Assembly: GCA_900546835.1 (NCBI GenBank)
Contig: UREH01000004.1
Coordinates: 1 to 35,048 of the forward strand
Length of the DNA stretch: 35,048 bases
From: an uncultured Porphyromonadaceae bacterium
GTDB lineage: Bacteria > Bacteroidota > Bacteroidia > Bacteroidales > Muribaculaceae
Reading direction: 5' to 3'
Of the stretch, positions 16,606 to 27,057 are shown piece after piece (the first letter of the stretch is position 1; every line of letters starts with the position of its first letter). Made by a program: the position numbers and the translations under genes. Below the pieces are notes generated by a model. That model did not search any database. It was not told where the DNA came from and was given only the letters and a program-made list of their open reading frames with translations.

Positions 16606-19161
16606 ATGAAATTTCAAGTCAGCAACACCAATGCTCCCGCATGGCGTGATCTTACAATCAAATCCGACCTTCCCTCGAAGCTGAAACACCTCGAGACTCT
16701 GGCTAAAAACCTCTGGTGGGTATGGAACAGCGACGCAAAGTCGCTCTTCCGCGACCTGAATCCCGACCTGTGGCGTTCCACGGGCGAAAATCCTGTGATG
16801 CTGCTCCAGCAACTCTCGTCGGAGCGTCTCGACGAGATGATCGCCGACGCCGACCTTATGGCCCGCATCGAGCAGGTGTATGGCAAATTCAAGGAATACA
16901 TGGCCAAGCCCATGCGCAAGGATATCCCCTCCGTTTCGTATTTCTCGATGGAATACGGCCTCTGCAACGCCCTTAAAATCTATTCGGGCGGTCTGGGCGT
17001 GCTTGCCGGCGACTACATCAAGGAGGCTTCCGACAGCTGTGTGCCCATGACCGCCGTCGGTTTCCTCTACCGCTTCGGATATTTTACCCAGAGCCTGAGT
17101 GTCGACGGTCAGCAGATCGCCAACTACGAGCCCCAGAACTTCAACCAGCTCCCCATCGAGCAGGTGATGGAAGAGAACGGCCGCCCCATGATTCTTGAGG
17201 TGCCTTATCCCGGCCGTACAATCTACAGCCATGTATGGCGCGTGAATGTAGGCCGCATGAAACTCTACCTGATGGATACCGACTTCGATATGAACTCGGA
17301 GTTCGACCGCGTAATCACCCATCAGCTCTATGGCGGCGATTGGGAAAACCGCATCAAGCAGGAATATCTGCTCGGCATCGGCGGCGTGCTGATGCTTAAG
17401 AAACTCGGCATCAACAGCCAGCTTTACCACTGCAATGAAGGCCATGCCGCACTGCTCAACCTGCAGCGCCTCGTCGACTATGTTCAGGACAAGCATCTCG
17501 ACTTCAACGTGGCTCTCGAACTGGTGCGCGCATCAAGCCTCTATACCGTCCATACCCCCGTGCCTGCCGGCCACGACTATTTCGACGAAGGTCTCTTCGG
17601 CAAATATATGGGTGAATACCCCCAGAAACTCGGCATCTCCTGGAACGACCTGATGAACATGGGCCGCGAGAACCCCAACACCAACGAGCGCTTCTCGATG
17701 AGCGTGTTCGCTCTCAACACCTGCCAGGAAGCCAACGGCGTAAGCTGGCTCCACGGCGAGGTGTCGAAGAAGATGTTCGCCGGTATCTGGAAGGGCTACA
17801 ACTGGCAGGAAAGCCACGTGGGCTACGTTACCAACGGCGTTCACATGCCCACCTGGGCCGCCTCGGAGTGGAAGGAGTTCTATTGGCAGAAACTCGGTCC
17901 GGCTGTGTTCGAGCACGCCGACGACCCCGAAAACTGGAAAGGTATCTTCAAGGTAAAGGACGAGGAAATCTGGAACATGCGCAGCACGATGAAGAACAAG
18001 TTCATCAACTTCGTGAAGCGCGATTTCAAGCAAAAATGGCTCGCCAACCAGGGTGATCCCTCGGCCGTGATGAAAATTGTCGACAAAATCAACCCCAACG
18101 CCCTCATCATCGGCTTTGCCCGTCGCTTCGCCACCTACAAGCGTGCCCACCTGCTTTTCACCGACCTTGAGCGCCTCTCGAAGATTGTCAACAACGAGAA
18201 TTTCCCCGTTCAATTCGTATTCTCCGGCAAGGCCCATCCTGCCGACGGCGCAGGTCAGGGTCTGATCAAGCGCATCATGGAGATTTCGCGCATGCCCGAG
18301 TTCCTCGGCAAGATTATCTTCCTTGAGGACTACAACATGATTGTAGCCAAGCGCCTCGTCACCGGCGTCGACATCTGGCTCAACACCCCGACGCGTCCTC
18401 TCGAGGCATCCGGTACATCGGGCGAGAAGGCCGAGATGAACGGTGTGCTCAACTTCTCGGTGCTCGACGGCTGGTGGTACGAAGGCTACCGCTTCAACGA
18501 GAAGGCCGGATGGGCCCTCACCGACAAGCGCACCTACACCGACCAGGCTCAGCAGGACAAGCTCGATGCCGCCACTATCTACTCGATGCTTGAGAACGAG
18601 ATTATTCCGCTCTACTTCGCCAAGAACTCGAAGGGCTACTCGCCCGAGTGGGTGCAGTATATCAAGCGCTCCATTGGCGACATTGCTCCTCACTTCACCA
18701 TGAAACGCATGATCGAGGACTACATCCACCGTTTCTACGACAAAGAGGCAGCACGCTCGAAGAAACTTCAGGCCAACGACTGCGCTCTTGCCAAAGAAAT
18801 CGTGGCATGGAAGGAAAAGGTAGCCGCCGCATGGGATGGCATCAAGGTGTTCGACATCCAGGCTTCCGACATCACCAACTCCACAACCGGCAACGACTTT
18901 GCAACCCGCGCCATCATCGATACCAACGGTCTGGGCAAGGATCTCGGCCTTGAGATGGTGGTCTACAAGAAGGAAGACGGAGAGGAGAAGTTCTGGTTCA
19001 CCAAGCCCTTCGACGTAGTAAAGGAGGAGGGCAACGTGCTCACCTACCAGCTCAACATGAAGCTGAAGGATGCAGGTGTGTTCCGCTACGGCTACCGTCT
19101 CTATCCGAAGAACCCCAACCTGCCTCACCGCATGGACTTCGCCTACACCCGCTGGATCTGA
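16606..19161 (+). CDS. glgP: Alpha-glucan phosphorylase (GT35)
   Basis: 851 residues. It releases glucose-1-phosphate from the non-reducing ends of glycogen or maltodextrin, using pyridoxal phosphate. Residues 1-about 100 match the DUF3417 N-terminal domain of the short alpha-glucan phosphorylase branch ([13 protein letters not shown] at 32-44). SYFSMEYGL (111-119) and [19 protein letters not shown] (125-143) form the glucan site. The PLP lysine is K608 in [14 protein letters not shown]. Second gene after glycogen synthase; a strong terminator follows about 80 nt downstream. Substrate preference, glycogen or maltodextrin, is not evident. Confidence 0.94.
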   Translation: MKFQVSNTNAPAWRDLTIKSDLPSKLKHLETLAKNLWWVWNSDAKSLFRDLNPDLWRSTGENPVMLLQQLSSERLDEMIADADLMARIEQVYGKFKEYMAKPMRKDIPSVSYFSMEYGLCNALKIYSGGLGVLAGDYIKEASDSCVPMTAVGFLYRFGYFTQSLSVDGQQIANYEPQNFNQLPIEQVMEENGRPMILEVPYPGRTIYSHVWRVNVGRMKLYLMDTDFDMNSEFDRVITHQLYGGDWENRIKQEYLLGIGGVLMLKKLGINSQLYHCNEGHAALLNLQRLVDYVQDKHLDFNVALELVRASSLYTVHTPVPAGHDYFDEGLFGKYMGEYPQKLGISWNDLMNMGRENPNTNERFSMSVFALNTCQEANGVSWLHGEVSKKMFAGIWKGYNWQESHVGYVTNGVHMPTWAASEWKEFYWQKLGPAVFEHADDPENWKGIFKVKDEEIWNMRSTMKNKFINFVKRDFKQKWLANQGDPSAVMKIVDKINPNALIIGFARRFATYKRAHLLFTDLERLSKIVNNENFPVQFVFSGKAHPADGAGQGLIKRIMEISRMPEFLGKIIFLEDYNMIVAKRLVTGVDIWLNTPTRPLEASGTSGEKAEMNGVLNFSVLDGWWYEGYRFNEKAGWALTDKRTYTDQAQQDKLDAATIYSMLENEIIPLYFAKNSKGYSPEWVQYIKRSIGDIAPHFTMKRMIEDYIHRFYDKEAARSKKLQANDCALAKEIVAWKEKVAAAWDGIKVFDIQASDITNSTTGNDFATRAIIDTNGLGKDLGLEMVVYKKEDGEEKFWFTKPFDVVKEEGNVLTYQLNMKLKDAGVFRYGYRLYPKNPNLPHRMDFAYTRWI

Positions 19162-19240
19162 TAAATCCGGCCGTAAAGGCGCCCCGCAGATATCGTATGA
19201 TACACGTCTCGACGTAGTATTCTACATAATCAAATTCTGA

Positions 19241-19292
19241 AAAAGCAGATGCGGCCCCATCAATGGTCTCCCGCATCTGCTTTTTCATTTTT
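19241..19292 (+). terminator. Terminator of the glycogen synthase-phosphorylase unit
   Basis: Perfect 14-bp stem (AAAAGCAGATGCGG at 19241-19254 with its complement at 19271-19284) followed by tttttcattttt. A textbook intrinsic terminator. Confidence 0.85.
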
Positions 19293-19298
19293 ATTCAG

Positions 19299-19306
19299 TA
19301 CCTTTG
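19299..19306 (+). promoter_or_regulatory. -7 box for the following membrane-protein gene
   Basis: TACCTTTG fits TAnnTTTG. It lies only a few bases beyond the preceding terminator and would start RNA near 19313, leaving a leader of about 15 nt. No clear TTTG is seen at -33. It argues for the ATG at 19328 over the one at 19304, which overlaps the box. Confidence 0.45.
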
Positions 19307-19327
19307 TGTGCGCATTCAATTTACGTT

Positions 19328-21283
19328 ATGAAGAAGGACCAAGCATCTGGAAGCGACGCTATTTCCATATATTCCCGGGACTTACAGCCATTTTATTCTC
19401 TCCGTAGGGCTATAGTCCCCTCCATCATACTTATTCTGGGTGTGGTAGGACTCTATCTGATGACGTATTTCACCATTCCCGTGCAGGAGGATAATGAATA
19501 TGGAGTGACCGGCTTCCTGCGTCGCAATGGATTGAGTTCACATCTTAATCTTCAGGGTATATGGGCGCATATGCTTCATTTATGGAACGACTGCAACGGC
19601 CGTTTGATCGATAAGCTTCCCGTACCGGTATTGGCATTGATGCCGCGCTGGCTCTTTTCGCTGGTTAATGCCGGTGTATATGTTCTTTTTTACGCAGGCG
19701 CATGCAAGATTATCGCACTCGCTATTGGTGGCCAATGGCGTGGAAAGGCCTTGAACACGAGCGTTGTCGGCTTTATGGCCACTTATCCTTGGCTTGCATC
19801 GGCGTTTGTGCTTCTTATGGCGCTTTTCTTCCCGTGGGATTCCACTATGATGTTGGTGTCGTATCAGCTCGGATATGTATGGACTTCGTGTGCGGTGGTC
19901 TGGCTGGTATATTATTTCTGCAACCGCGACCTTATTGTCGACGGCTCTGTATGGCTGTTTGTTCCGGTATTGATTCTTACTGTAATAGCCGGCACTCTGC
20001 ATGAATTGATTCCGTGTGTTCTTTGCTGTGCTTTTATTGTGCCGGCCCTTTGGTCGGGTTCGCGCAGAGCTGTGTTCCGGCGCGTGCTTATTGTGGTCGC
20101 CCTCTTTGCCGGATTTGAGATACTCAGCCATATGCCGGGACATATGCGTCGTGTGGGATATACGGTGATTGAATTCGACTGGCGCAGACTTTTCCCCACA
20201 TGCAAGGGCCTTATGCCGGGCCCGTCGGTGATGCCCGGAGTGATATACCTCCTGATGCTGACGGTTTTCACATTATGGAGTGTCCCCCAAATATCATTCC
20301 GGTCTGTATGGCATAGGCTGGGGGAATGGCTAAGGCCGTGGCGCGAGCGAAGCGGCTTATGGATGGTAACGGCCGTCGTGATCGGCGGTTTTGTGGCGTC
20401 GGCCGGAGTGATGAGCATGTTCGGTGGCACGCGTATCATGAGTTTCGGTATTGTTCTGCCGCTTATCGGAGGTCTTGCATTGCTTGGCCGGTGGCCCGGT
20501 GGCCTTCCCCGATGGTTCGGTATTCTTCTTAAGTCAGCCCTGGCTGTCATAGGTCTGTGTGCGGCTGGAGTGTGGTCGGTGTCGATTGCTCTTGAACGGG
20601 AAATTAACCGCCGGTTCTATGTGCTGGAGCCCCGGATGATAGACGTCGGACAGAAGGCCACCGTCTATTTCGACCTTCCGCGAATATGGCACAGAGAATA
20701 TCTGAGTCCTAATCCGTATCCGTGGATGATGATTATACCGATGAACCATCGCATGAACATGACTTATTTCAATCCGCTTGCCGAGCCCTATGAAGTTCAG
20801 ATTGTGCCATACGAGCTTTTCGAAATGGAGAGGGATGCCGATTATGCAGATATTCTCACATCGGATGAAATGCCCGCAGGATATGAGTGGATAAACCGGA
20901 AACTCGGGATACTGCGGTATCGCGGCAACTATCTTTTTACAAATCCTGAGAATCTTGAGCTGGAGGTAAAGGTGCTCGACTGCATGCGCTATTTTTGCAT
21001 TGGAGGCGCGCTTAATTTCGATGCGACGTTTGCCGACGGACGCTGTCAGCGCGCTTATTTCGGAATCGCGGAGTTTATTACACCGCGTACCCGCAGCAAA
21101 GCCTACTGGCTCGAACCAGCTCTCGATTCCGAAAGTATGGTTCATTCGTCGATTGTCTTGGCCGACGATTTACTGGTAAGAGGACCTTTCTGCATTGCTA
21201 TTGACTCCGGCTCGTATGGCCATTTTGATTTCTTCCCCAATGAGCCTCGCTACCACACGAAGGTCTTCGAAAGGAATTATTAA
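19328..21283 (+). CDS. Polytopic membrane protein, DUF6056-like
   Basis: 651 residues. A short cytoplasmic start is followed by about ten hydrophobic segments between residues 30 and 430 (for example IVPSIILILGVVGLYLM, and VWLFVPVLILTVIAGTLHELIPCVLCCAFIVP, which has HE inside a helix pair). A soluble C-terminal domain of about 210 residues follows, rich in Tyr, Asp and Pro, probably outside the membrane. The layout, with an acidic loop after the first helix (PVQEDNEYG), resembles the GT-C-like DUF6056 family of uncharacterised membrane proteins; an envelope glycan role is possible but unproven. Codon use is less GC-biased than in flanking genes, suggesting faster evolution or later acquisition. 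Monocistronic. Confidence 0.6.
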   Translation: MKKDQASGSDAISIYSRDLQPFYSLRRAIVPSIILILGVVGLYLMTYFTIPVQEDNEYGVTGFLRRNGLSSHLNLQGIWAHMLHLWNDCNGRLIDKLPVPVLALMPRWLFSLVNAGVYVLFYAGACKIIALAIGGQWRGKALNTSVVGFMATYPWLASAFVLLMALFFPWDSTMMLVSYQLGYVWTSCAVVWLVYYFCNRDLIVDGSVWLFVPVLILTVIAGTLHELIPCVLCCAFIVPALWSGSRRAVFRRVLIVVALFAGFEILSHMPGHMRRVGYTVIEFDWRRLFPTCKGLMPGPSVMPGVIYLLMLTVFTLWSVPQISFRSVWHRLGEWLRPWRERSGLWMVTAVVIGGFVASAGVMSMFGGTRIMSFGIVLPLIGGLALLGRWPGGLPRWFGILLKSALAVIGLCAAGVWSVSIALEREINRRFYVLEPRMIDVGQKATVYFDLPRIWHREYLSPNPYPWMMIIPMNHRMNMTYFNPLAEPYEVQIVPYELFEMERDADYADILTSDEMPAGYEWINRKLGILRYRGNYLFTNPENLELEVKVLDCMRYFCIGGALNFDATFADGRCQRAYFGIAEFITPRTRSKAYWLEPALDSESMVHSSIVLADDLLVRGPFCIAIDSGSYGHFDFFPNEPRYHTKVFERNY

Positions 21284-21317
21284 TGGAACCCGAGGAAAGA
21301 GATTAGATTACGTCAGT

Positions 21318-21349
21318 AAAAAAGCGGCGCCGTCGGGTGCCGCTTTTTG
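21318..21349. terminator. Bidirectional terminator between membrane protein and gpmI
   Basis: Stem AAAAAGCGGC (21319-21328) with GCCGCTTTTT (21339-21348), extended by GCC with GGT around a GTCG loop. A-rich and T-rich arms serve both converging genes. Confidence 0.85.
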
Positions 21350-21369
21350 TGTGATTATCTGATGCCGGT

Positions 21370-22887
21370 TCAGGGCTTCACGAGGTTGTGGCCGGTCATT
21401 TCGGCGGGCTGGGGCATCCCCAGAATGTGGAGGATGGTGGGAGCCACGTCGGCCAGACGTCCGTTCTCAACGGTGGCGTTGGCGTTGTCGGAAACGTATA
21501 CGCAGGGCACCGGGTTGAGCGAGTGGGCCGTGTTGGGCGTGCCGTCGGGGTTTACGGCGTTGTCCGCATTGCCGTGGTCGGCGATGATGATGGTCTCGTA
21601 GCCGGTGGCTTTGGCGGCTTCAACTACGGTCTTCACGCAGTTGTCGACTGCTGCTACGGCTTTCTCGATGGCGTCGTATACGCCGGTATGACCTACCATG
21701 TCGCCGTTGGCGAAGTTTACAACCACGAAGTCGTATTTGTCTTCGCGGATGGCGGCGGCCAGTTTGTCGGCAACCTCATAGGCGCTCATTTCGGGCTTGA
21801 GATCGTAGGTGGCAACCTTGGGCGACGGAACCAGGATGCGCTCCTCGCCTTCGTAGGGGGCTTCGCGGCCGCCGTTGAAGAAGAAGGTCACGTGGGCGTA
21901 TTTCTCGGTCTCGGCTATGTGGAGCTGCTTTTTGCCATTGTTGGCGAGGTATTCGCCGAGGGTGTTCTCTACATTCTCCTTGGGGAAGAGGATGTGCACG
22001 CCGGTAAACGAGGCGTCGTAGGGGGTCATGCAGTAGTACTGCAGTCCGGGCAGCGTGTGCATACCCTCTTCGGGCATGTCGTGCTGGGTGAGCACTACGG
22101 TGAGTTCCTTGGCGCGGTCGTTGCGGTAGTTGAAGAAGATTACCACGTCGCCGGGCTTGATGGTGCCGTCGACGGTCGAGTTGTCGATAGGGAGCACAAA
22201 TTCGTCGGTCACGTCGGCGTCGTAGCTTTCCTGCATGGCCTCGACCATGTCGGTGGCCTGCTTGCCTTTACCCTCCACGAGGAGATCGTATGCCACTTTC
22301 ACGCGGTCCCAGCGCTTGTCGCGGTCCATGGCGTAGTAGCGGCCGATAATCGAGGCGATGGTGCCGGCGCTCTGCTTGCAGTGCTCGGTGAGCTGCTCGA
22401 TGAAGCCTTTGCCGGAGCGCGGGTCGGTGTCGCGGCCGTCCATGAAGCAGTGGAGGAACACTTTCTCAAGACCGTACTCCTTGGCGATGTCGCAGAGGGC
22501 GAAAATATGGTCGAACGAGGAGTGCACGCCGCCGGTCGATGTCAGACCCATGAAGTGGATGCCCACGCCGTGCTCTTTGGCGTAGCCGAAAGCGTTTTTG
22601 ATTTCGGGGTTGTTGAGAATCGAGCCGTCGGCGATGGCTTTGTTGATTTTCACGAGGTCCTGATATACCACGCGGCCTGCGCCGATGTTGAGGTGGCCGA
22701 CTTCCGAGTTGCCCATCTGGCCGTCGGGGAGGCCGACGTTTTCGCCGGATGTCTGAAGTTCGGAGTGGGGATATTTTTCGAGAAGCTGATTCCAGTAGGC
22801 GGGATGGGCGGTGTAGATGGCGTCGCTCTTCGAGCGGTCGCCGATTCCCCATCCGTCGAGAATCATGAGTAATGCTTTATGTGCCAT
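21370..22887 (-). CDS. gpmI: 2,3-bisphosphoglycerate-independent phosphoglycerate mutase
   Basis: 505 residues, the usual size. It interconverts 3- and 2-phosphoglycerate in glycolysis, needing Mn2+. An alkaline-phosphatase-like fold: metal-binding D11 in LMILDGWG, phosphoserine S61 in [10 protein letters not shown], later metal ligands in [12 protein letters not shown] and IIADHGN. It lies 23 nt below the fumarase gene and is probably cotranscribed with it. A terminator follows immediately. Confidence 0.96.
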   Translation of the reverse strand: MAHKALLMILDGWGIGDRSKSDAIYTAHPAYWNQLLEKYPHSELQTSGENVGLPDGQMGNSEVGHLNIGAGRVVYQDLVKINKAIADGSILNNPEIKNAFGYAKEHGVGIHFMGLTSTGGVHSSFDHIFALCDIAKEYGLEKVFLHCFMDGRDTDPRSGKGFIEQLTEHCKQSAGTIASIIGRYYAMDRDKRWDRVKVAYDLLVEGKGKQATDMVEAMQESYDADVTDEFVLPIDNSTVDGTIKPGDVVIFFNYRNDRAKELTVVLTQHDMPEEGMHTLPGLQYYCMTPYDASFTGVHILFPKENVENTLGEYLANNGKKQLHIAETEKYAHVTFFFNGGREAPYEGEERILVPSPKVATYDLKPEMSAYEVADKLAAAIREDKYDFVVVNFANGDMVGHTGVYDAIEKAVAAVDNCVKTVVEAAKATGYETIIIADHGNADNAVNPDGTPNTAHSLNPVPCVYVSDNANATVENGRLADVAPTILHILGMPQPAEMTGHNLVKP

Positions 22888-22910
22888 TTATTTATGGATA
22901 GATAGAGTTG

Positions 22911-24560
22911 TTACTTGTTGAGTGGGCAGGCTCCGCACTGCTGCGGAAGCTGCTTGAAGAAATCGTTGCCTTTGTTGTCCACGAGAATGAAGGCGGGGAA
23001 GTTCTCCACCTCGATTTTCCAGATGGCTTCCATGCCGAGTTCGGGGTATTCGAGGAGCTCGACCTTCTTGATGGAGTTCTGGGCGAGGATGGCGGCGGGG
23101 CCGCCGATGGAGCCGAGATAGAAGCCGCCGTTGGCCTTGCAGGCGTCGGTCACCTGCTGGCTGCGGTTACCTTTGGCGATCATGATCATCGAGCCTCCGG
23201 CTTTCTGGAACTGGTCTACATAGGGGTCCATGCGGCCGGCTGTTGTCGGACCGAACGAGCCGGATGCCATCCCCTTCGGAGTCTTGGCCGGACCGGCATA
23301 GTAAATCGGGTGGTTCTTGAGATATTCAGGCATCGGCTCGCCGGCGTCGAGGCGCTCCTTGATTTTGGCGTGGGCGATGTCGCGGCCTACGATAATGGTA
23401 CCGTTGAGGCTCAGGCGGGTGGCAACGGGGAATTTGTCGAGTTCGGCGAGCACTTCGAGCATCGGTCGGTTTAGGTCGATTTTCACTACGTCGCCTTCGC
23501 CAGCGTTGCGGAGCTCTTCGGGGATGAGTTCGCCTGGATTGGCGTCGAGGCGCTCGATCCAGAGACCATCCTTGTTGATTTTTGCTTTTACATTGCGGTC
23601 GGCCGAACAGCTTACGCCCATGCCGATGGGGCAGGAGGCGCCGTGGCGCGGCAGACGGATTACTCGGATGTCGTGGGCGAAATATTTTCCGCCGAACTGT
23701 GCGCCGAGGCCAATCTGTTCGGAGGCTTTCTTGAGTTCGTTCTCAAGTTCGATGTCGCGGAACGCGTGGCCGTATTCGTTGCCCTTGGTGGGGAGGTTGT
23801 CGTAATATTTGATCGAGGCTTTTTTCACGGTCTCGAGGTTCTTCTCGGCCGAGGTGCCGCCGATTACGAAAGCGATATGGTAGGGAGGGCAGGCGGCCGT
23901 GCCGAGGGTTTTCATTTTCTCCACAAGGAAGGGAACGAGGGTCTTGGGGTTGATGATGGCCTTCGTTTCCTGATAGAGGTAAGTCTTGTTGGCCGAACCT
24001 CCGCCCTTGGCCACGAATACGAAATGGTATTCATTGCCTTCGGTGGCGTGGATGTCGATCTGAGCGGGAAGGTTGCATCCGGTGTTCACCTCGTCGTACA
24101 TGGTGAGCGGGGCGTTCTGCGAGTAGCGCAGATTATCGGTTGTATAGGTGTCGTAGACCCCCTTGGAGATGCGTTCTTCGTCGTTGCAGCCGGTGAATAC
24201 GTTCTGGCCCTTTTCTGCGTGAACGATGGCTGTACCGGTATCCTGGCAGAAAGGAAGCTGCCCTTTTGCGGCTACTTCGGCGTTGCGGAGCATGGTGAGG
24301 GCCACGAACTTGTCGTTGGAGGATGCCTCGGGGTCGGCAAGAATCTTGGCGAGCATCTTGTTGTGTTCGCGGCGCAGCATGAATGCGTTGTCGTGGGTGG
24401 CCTGACGGGTGAGTACGGTCAGAGCTTCCGGGTCTACGACAAGGAATTCATGTCCGCCCCAGTTTTCGGTATGGACGTATTCGGAGGTCAGATGATAGTA
24501 TTCCGTGGTGTCCGGACCGAGCGGAAACATTTCCTGGTAGTGAAACGGTTTTGTTGCCAT
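22911..24560 (-). CDS. Fumarate hydratase, class I iron-sulphur type
   Basis: 549 residues, one-chain form. It interconverts fumarate and malate; in Bacteroidales it runs mainly towards fumarate in the reductive branch that makes succinate and propionate. An oxygen-sensitive [4Fe-4S] cluster is expected, with ligands C105 ([10 protein letters not shown]), C224 (TAACPPYH) and C318 (GVSCSADRN), the same positions as in E. coli FumA. The C-terminal swivel domain includes [26 protein letters not shown]. Cotranscribed with gpmI; its own -7 box lies at 24594-24601. Functionally related to mutAB elsewhere in this window, through succinate. Confidence 0.95.
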   Translation of the reverse strand: MATKPFHYQEMFPLGPDTTEYYHLTSEYVHTENWGGHEFLVVDPEALTVLTRQATHDNAFMLRREHNKMLAKILADPEASSNDKFVALTMLRNAEVAAKGQLPFCQDTGTAIVHAEKGQNVFTGCNDEERISKGVYDTYTTDNLRYSQNAPLTMYDEVNTGCNLPAQIDIHATEGNEYHFVFVAKGGGSANKTYLYQETKAIINPKTLVPFLVEKMKTLGTAACPPYHIAFVIGGTSAEKNLETVKKASIKYYDNLPTKGNEYGHAFRDIELENELKKASEQIGLGAQFGGKYFAHDIRVIRLPRHGASCPIGMGVSCSADRNVKAKINKDGLWIERLDANPGELIPEELRNAGEGDVVKIDLNRPMLEVLAELDKFPVATRLSLNGTIIVGRDIAHAKIKERLDAGEPMPEYLKNHPIYYAGPAKTPKGMASGSFGPTTAGRMDPYVDQFQKAGGSMIMIAKGNRSQQVTDACKANGGFYLGSIGGPAAILAQNSIKKVELLEYPELGMEAIWKIEVENFPAFILVDNKGNDFFKQLPQQCGACPLNK

Positions 24561-24593
24561 ATTTTTGAGTATCAGTTGTTTTTATCAGATGTG

Positions 24594-24601
24594 CAAATTT
24601 A
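24594..24601 (-). promoter_or_regulatory. -7 box for fumarase-gpmI
   Basis: TAAATTTG on the minus strand, exact TAnnTTTG. The -33 position reads TGGG rather than TTTG. Leader of about 27 nt. Confidence 0.5.
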
Positions 24602-24663
24602 CGCAAAATTTCGCGAAAAGTCCCATCTCCCGCCGGCAAATAATTGCACACCCGGTGTGGATG

Positions 24664-25356
24664 TTATACGAGCTGCCGGGGCTTGGTTGCCTGGAATTCT
24701 TTCAGGTAGGCCGGCACGCTGTAGGCCAGGTCGAGGCAGTCGCCGCGCAGATAGGCCTGCGTGGCCAGCGGCATCATGTCGACCGCCAGGGGAGAGACGT
24801 CGGCGATGAATGTGGCGTTGGGGTTGGATTCGAAAAGTGGGCGCGCTTTGTCGCTTCCGTTGCCGAAGAAGAGCACTTTCCCTTCGGCGAGCCATTTTGA
24901 ATATGAATCGGGTTGGAGGATGAGCGGGGTGGGGGCGGCGAGGGCGTTCAGCGCGAGGTCGTAGACGGCGGTGTAGACCTCCATGCGGCGGGCATCAATC
25001 ATCGGGGCGAATAGTGTATCGGGCTCCACGTCGTGGGCGAACATCACGTTGACGGCCATGATTTTCAGAGTGTCGACGCCTATCAGCGGCACGTCGAGAG
25101 CATACGCAAGTCCTTTGGCCTCGCTCAGGCCGATGCGCAGGCCGGTGTAGCTGCCCGGTCCGATGGATATGGCGATGGCGTCCAGTCTCATTTCGTGGCG
25201 CCGCAGATGGTCGAGGCACCCTTTTATGAATCCGCTGAGCACTGTGGCGTGGTTGCGCCCCTGGAATTCCTCGAAGTGCTCGAGCACGGCGCCTTCGGCC
25301 GTCAGTGCTACCGAGCATACCTCGGTCGATGTCTCTATATTCAGTATTGTTGGCAT
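24664..25356 (-). CDS. tsaB: tRNA threonylcarbamoyladenosine protein TsaB
   Basis: 230 residues. TsaB pairs with TsaD and TsaE to place threonylcarbamoyl on A37 of tRNAs reading ANN codons; it is a catalytically inactive ASKHA-fold partner. Evidence: ILNIETSTEVCSVAL (4-18) and the conserved ISIGPGSYTGLRIGLSEAKGLAYAL block (64-88). It starts at 25356, just below a divergent promoter region shared with yicC. Fumarase follows after 103 nt with its own -7 box. Confidence 0.93.
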   Translation of the reverse strand: MPTILNIETSTEVCSVALTAEGAVLEHFEEFQGRNHATVLSGFIKGCLDHLRRHEMRLDAIAISIGPGSYTGLRIGLSEAKGLAYALDVPLIGVDTLKIMAVNVMFAHDVEPDTLFAPMIDARRMEVYTAVYDLALNALAAPTPLILQPDSYSKWLAEGKVLFFGNGSDKARPLFESNPNATFIADVSPLAVDMMPLATQAYLRGDCLDLAYSVPAYLKEFQATKPRQLV

Positions 25357-25376
25357 GTCTGGAAATTTTTTCTATG

Positions 25377-25384
25377 CAAAGTTA
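25377..25384 (-). promoter_or_regulatory. -7 box for tsaB
   Basis: TAACTTTG on the minus strand; expected start site near 25370, leader about 14 nt. It lies 22 bp from a plus-strand box for yicC, so the two genes have back-to-back promoters. Confidence 0.55.
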
Positions 25385-25406
25385 GCGTGTTTCGGCCGAT
25401 TTTCGT

Positions 25407-25414
25407 TAATTTTG
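25407..25414 (+). promoter_or_regulatory. -7 box for the yicC-gmk-nadD-DUF5063-ligA unit
   Basis: TAATTTTG fits TAnnTTTG; start site near 25421 and a leader of about 84 nt. No TTTG at -33. Confidence 0.5.
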
Positions 25415-25504
25415 CGATAAAGAAAAAAGGCAAATTCTGCTCCGGCGCAGTCCCGCCGGGGTCCGCCGCGAGAAAACCAATCAAAACGAAGGATATTCAG
25501 CACT

Positions 25505-26380
25505 ATGCTATTATCGATGACCGGATTCGGTAGTGCCGTGGGCACTTACGGGTCCAAAAAGTTTACTTTTGAAATAAAATCGCTCAACAGCAAGCAGATG
25601 GATCTTACCGTCCGCATCCCCTCGGGCTATCGTCAGCTTGAGGCCGACGTGCGCAATGTCGCCGCCCGGCGTCTGGAGCGTGGCAAGGTCGAACTGACGA
25701 TGCATGTGGAGACCACCGACGAATCGGGAGCCGTACAGCTCAATCTGCCGGCTCTGCGCGGGTATAAGAAGCAGATCGAGGCCATGGCGGCCGAACTCGG
25801 GCTGCCTCAGCCCGACGACTGGTATGCCACGCTGCTGCGTTTCCCCGATGCCGTGAAGAGCGATACCGTGGAGGAAATCAGCGGCGAGGAGCGCGATGCC
25901 GTGATGCAGGCGCTTGATGCGGCGCTCGATGCAATCTGCACCTATCGCGCTGTGGAGGGGAAAAAACTGGAAGAGTTCTTCGGCGTGCGCATCGCCCGTA
26001 TCGCCGAGTTGCTCGCCGAGGTGCCGCGCTACGAGACGGAGCGCCTTGTAAAGATCCGTACGCGCATCACCGATGGCCTCGCTTCCATTCCCAAGGTAGA
26101 CTACGACAAGGGGCGCCTCGAGCAGGAAATGATCTTCTACATTGAGAAGCTCGACATCAACGAGGAGAAACAGCGGCTGCGCCAGCACCTCGACTACTTC
26201 CTCGAAACGCTCGCCGGCCCGCAGGGCCAGGGCAAGAAACTCGGATTCATCGCCCAGGAGATGGGCCGTGAAATCAACACCATGGGCTCGAAGAGCAATC
26301 ATGCCGAAATGCAGATTCTCGTGGTGAAGATGAAGGATGAACTCGAGCAGATCAAGGAGCAGGTGCTCAACGCCATGTAA
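25505..26380 (+). CDS. yicC: YicC/YloC family endoribonuclease
   Basis: 291 residues. YicC/YloC proteins are Mn2+-dependent endoribonucleases in E. coli and Bacillus. The first residues MLLSMTGFGSA and EIKSLNSKQMDLTVRIPSGYR are the family opening, and the C-terminal DUF1732 block is GFIAQEMGREINTMGSKSN followed by VKMKDELEQIKEQVLNAM, ending in the characteristic EQ-N helix. Adjacent to gmk, an arrangement conserved in many bacteria. First gene of a five-gene plus-strand unit. Confidence 0.92.
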   Translation: MLLSMTGFGSAVGTYGSKKFTFEIKSLNSKQMDLTVRIPSGYRQLEADVRNVAARRLERGKVELTMHVETTDESGAVQLNLPALRGYKKQIEAMAAELGLPQPDDWYATLLRFPDAVKSDTVEEISGEERDAVMQALDAALDAICTYRAVEGKKLEEFFGVRIARIAELLAEVPRYETERLVKIRTRITDGLASIPKVDYDKGRLEQEMIFYIEKLDINEEKQRLRQHLDYFLETLAGPQGQGKKLGFIAQEMGREINTMGSKSNHAEMQILVVKMKDELEQIKEQVLNAM

Positions 26381-26449
26381 ATCTCAGTCTTTGCAGCAAA
26401 CATTCCAATTGAGAGAATTTTTAGAAAGTCTCTAAGATACTTCCGACCT

Positions 26450-27022
26450 ATGAAAAAGGGTAAGTTAATAATAATCTCCGCTCCGTCGGGATGTGGCAAG
26501 TCGACGATTATCGGCGACATCATGGACCGCGGCGAGCTCGACCTTCAGTTTTCCGTTTCGGCCACCAACCGCCATCCGCGCGAGGGGGAGGTCGACGGCG
26601 TAAACTACCATTTCCTCACCGACCAGCAGTTCCGCGACCTTATCGCCGAAGGCGCTTTCGTAGAATATGAGCAGGTGTATCCCGGCCGCTACTACGGCAC
26701 GCTCCGCAGCGAAATCCAGAATCGGGTCGATGCCGGCCACAACGTGATTCTCGACATCGACGTTAAGGGAGGTGTGAACGTCAAGAAGCAGTTCGGCGAC
26801 GATGCCATGAGCATCTTCATCGCGCCCCCGAGTCTTGAGGAGTTGCGCCGACGGCTGGAAGGCCGTGGCAGCGAGTGTCCGGCCGAAATAGCCGAGCGCG
26901 TGGGCCGGGCCGACTTCGAGATGCAGTATCGCGGCGACTACGACCATGTGGTGGTCAACGACACTCTTCCCGAGGCCATAGCCGAGGTTGAGAAACTGAT
27001 GAAGGATTTCATCGAGGCCTGA
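26450..27022 (+). CDS. gmk: Guanylate kinase
   Basis: 190 residues. It phosphorylates GMP to GDP with ATP. P-loop SAPSGCGKST (10-19), then FSVSATNRHPREGEVDGVNYHF with the GMP-binding Arg and Tyr residues, and the lid region further on. The start MKKGKLIII is the usual one. It follows yicC by 69 nt and precedes nadD by 35 nt; no promoter box is seen in either gap. Confidence 0.96.
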   Translation: MKKGKLIIISAPSGCGKSTIIGDIMDRGELDLQFSVSATNRHPREGEVDGVNYHFLTDQQFRDLIAEGAFVEYEQVYPGRYYGTLRSEIQNRVDAGHNVILDIDVKGGVNVKKQFGDDAMSIFIAPPSLEELRRRLEGRGSECPAEIAERVGRADFEMQYRGDYDHVVVNDTLPEAIAEVEKLMKDFIEA

Positions 27023-27057
27023 ACAGCTCCGTCGTTCGCAAGAATTATATACCCGCG

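Noticed and set aside
24602..24663. AT-rich near-palindrome around cgcaaaatttcgcg and a short CACAC/GTGTG hairpin after tsaB, as a terminator
   Set aside because: The stems are only about five pairs and lack a clear U tract; too weak to annotate.
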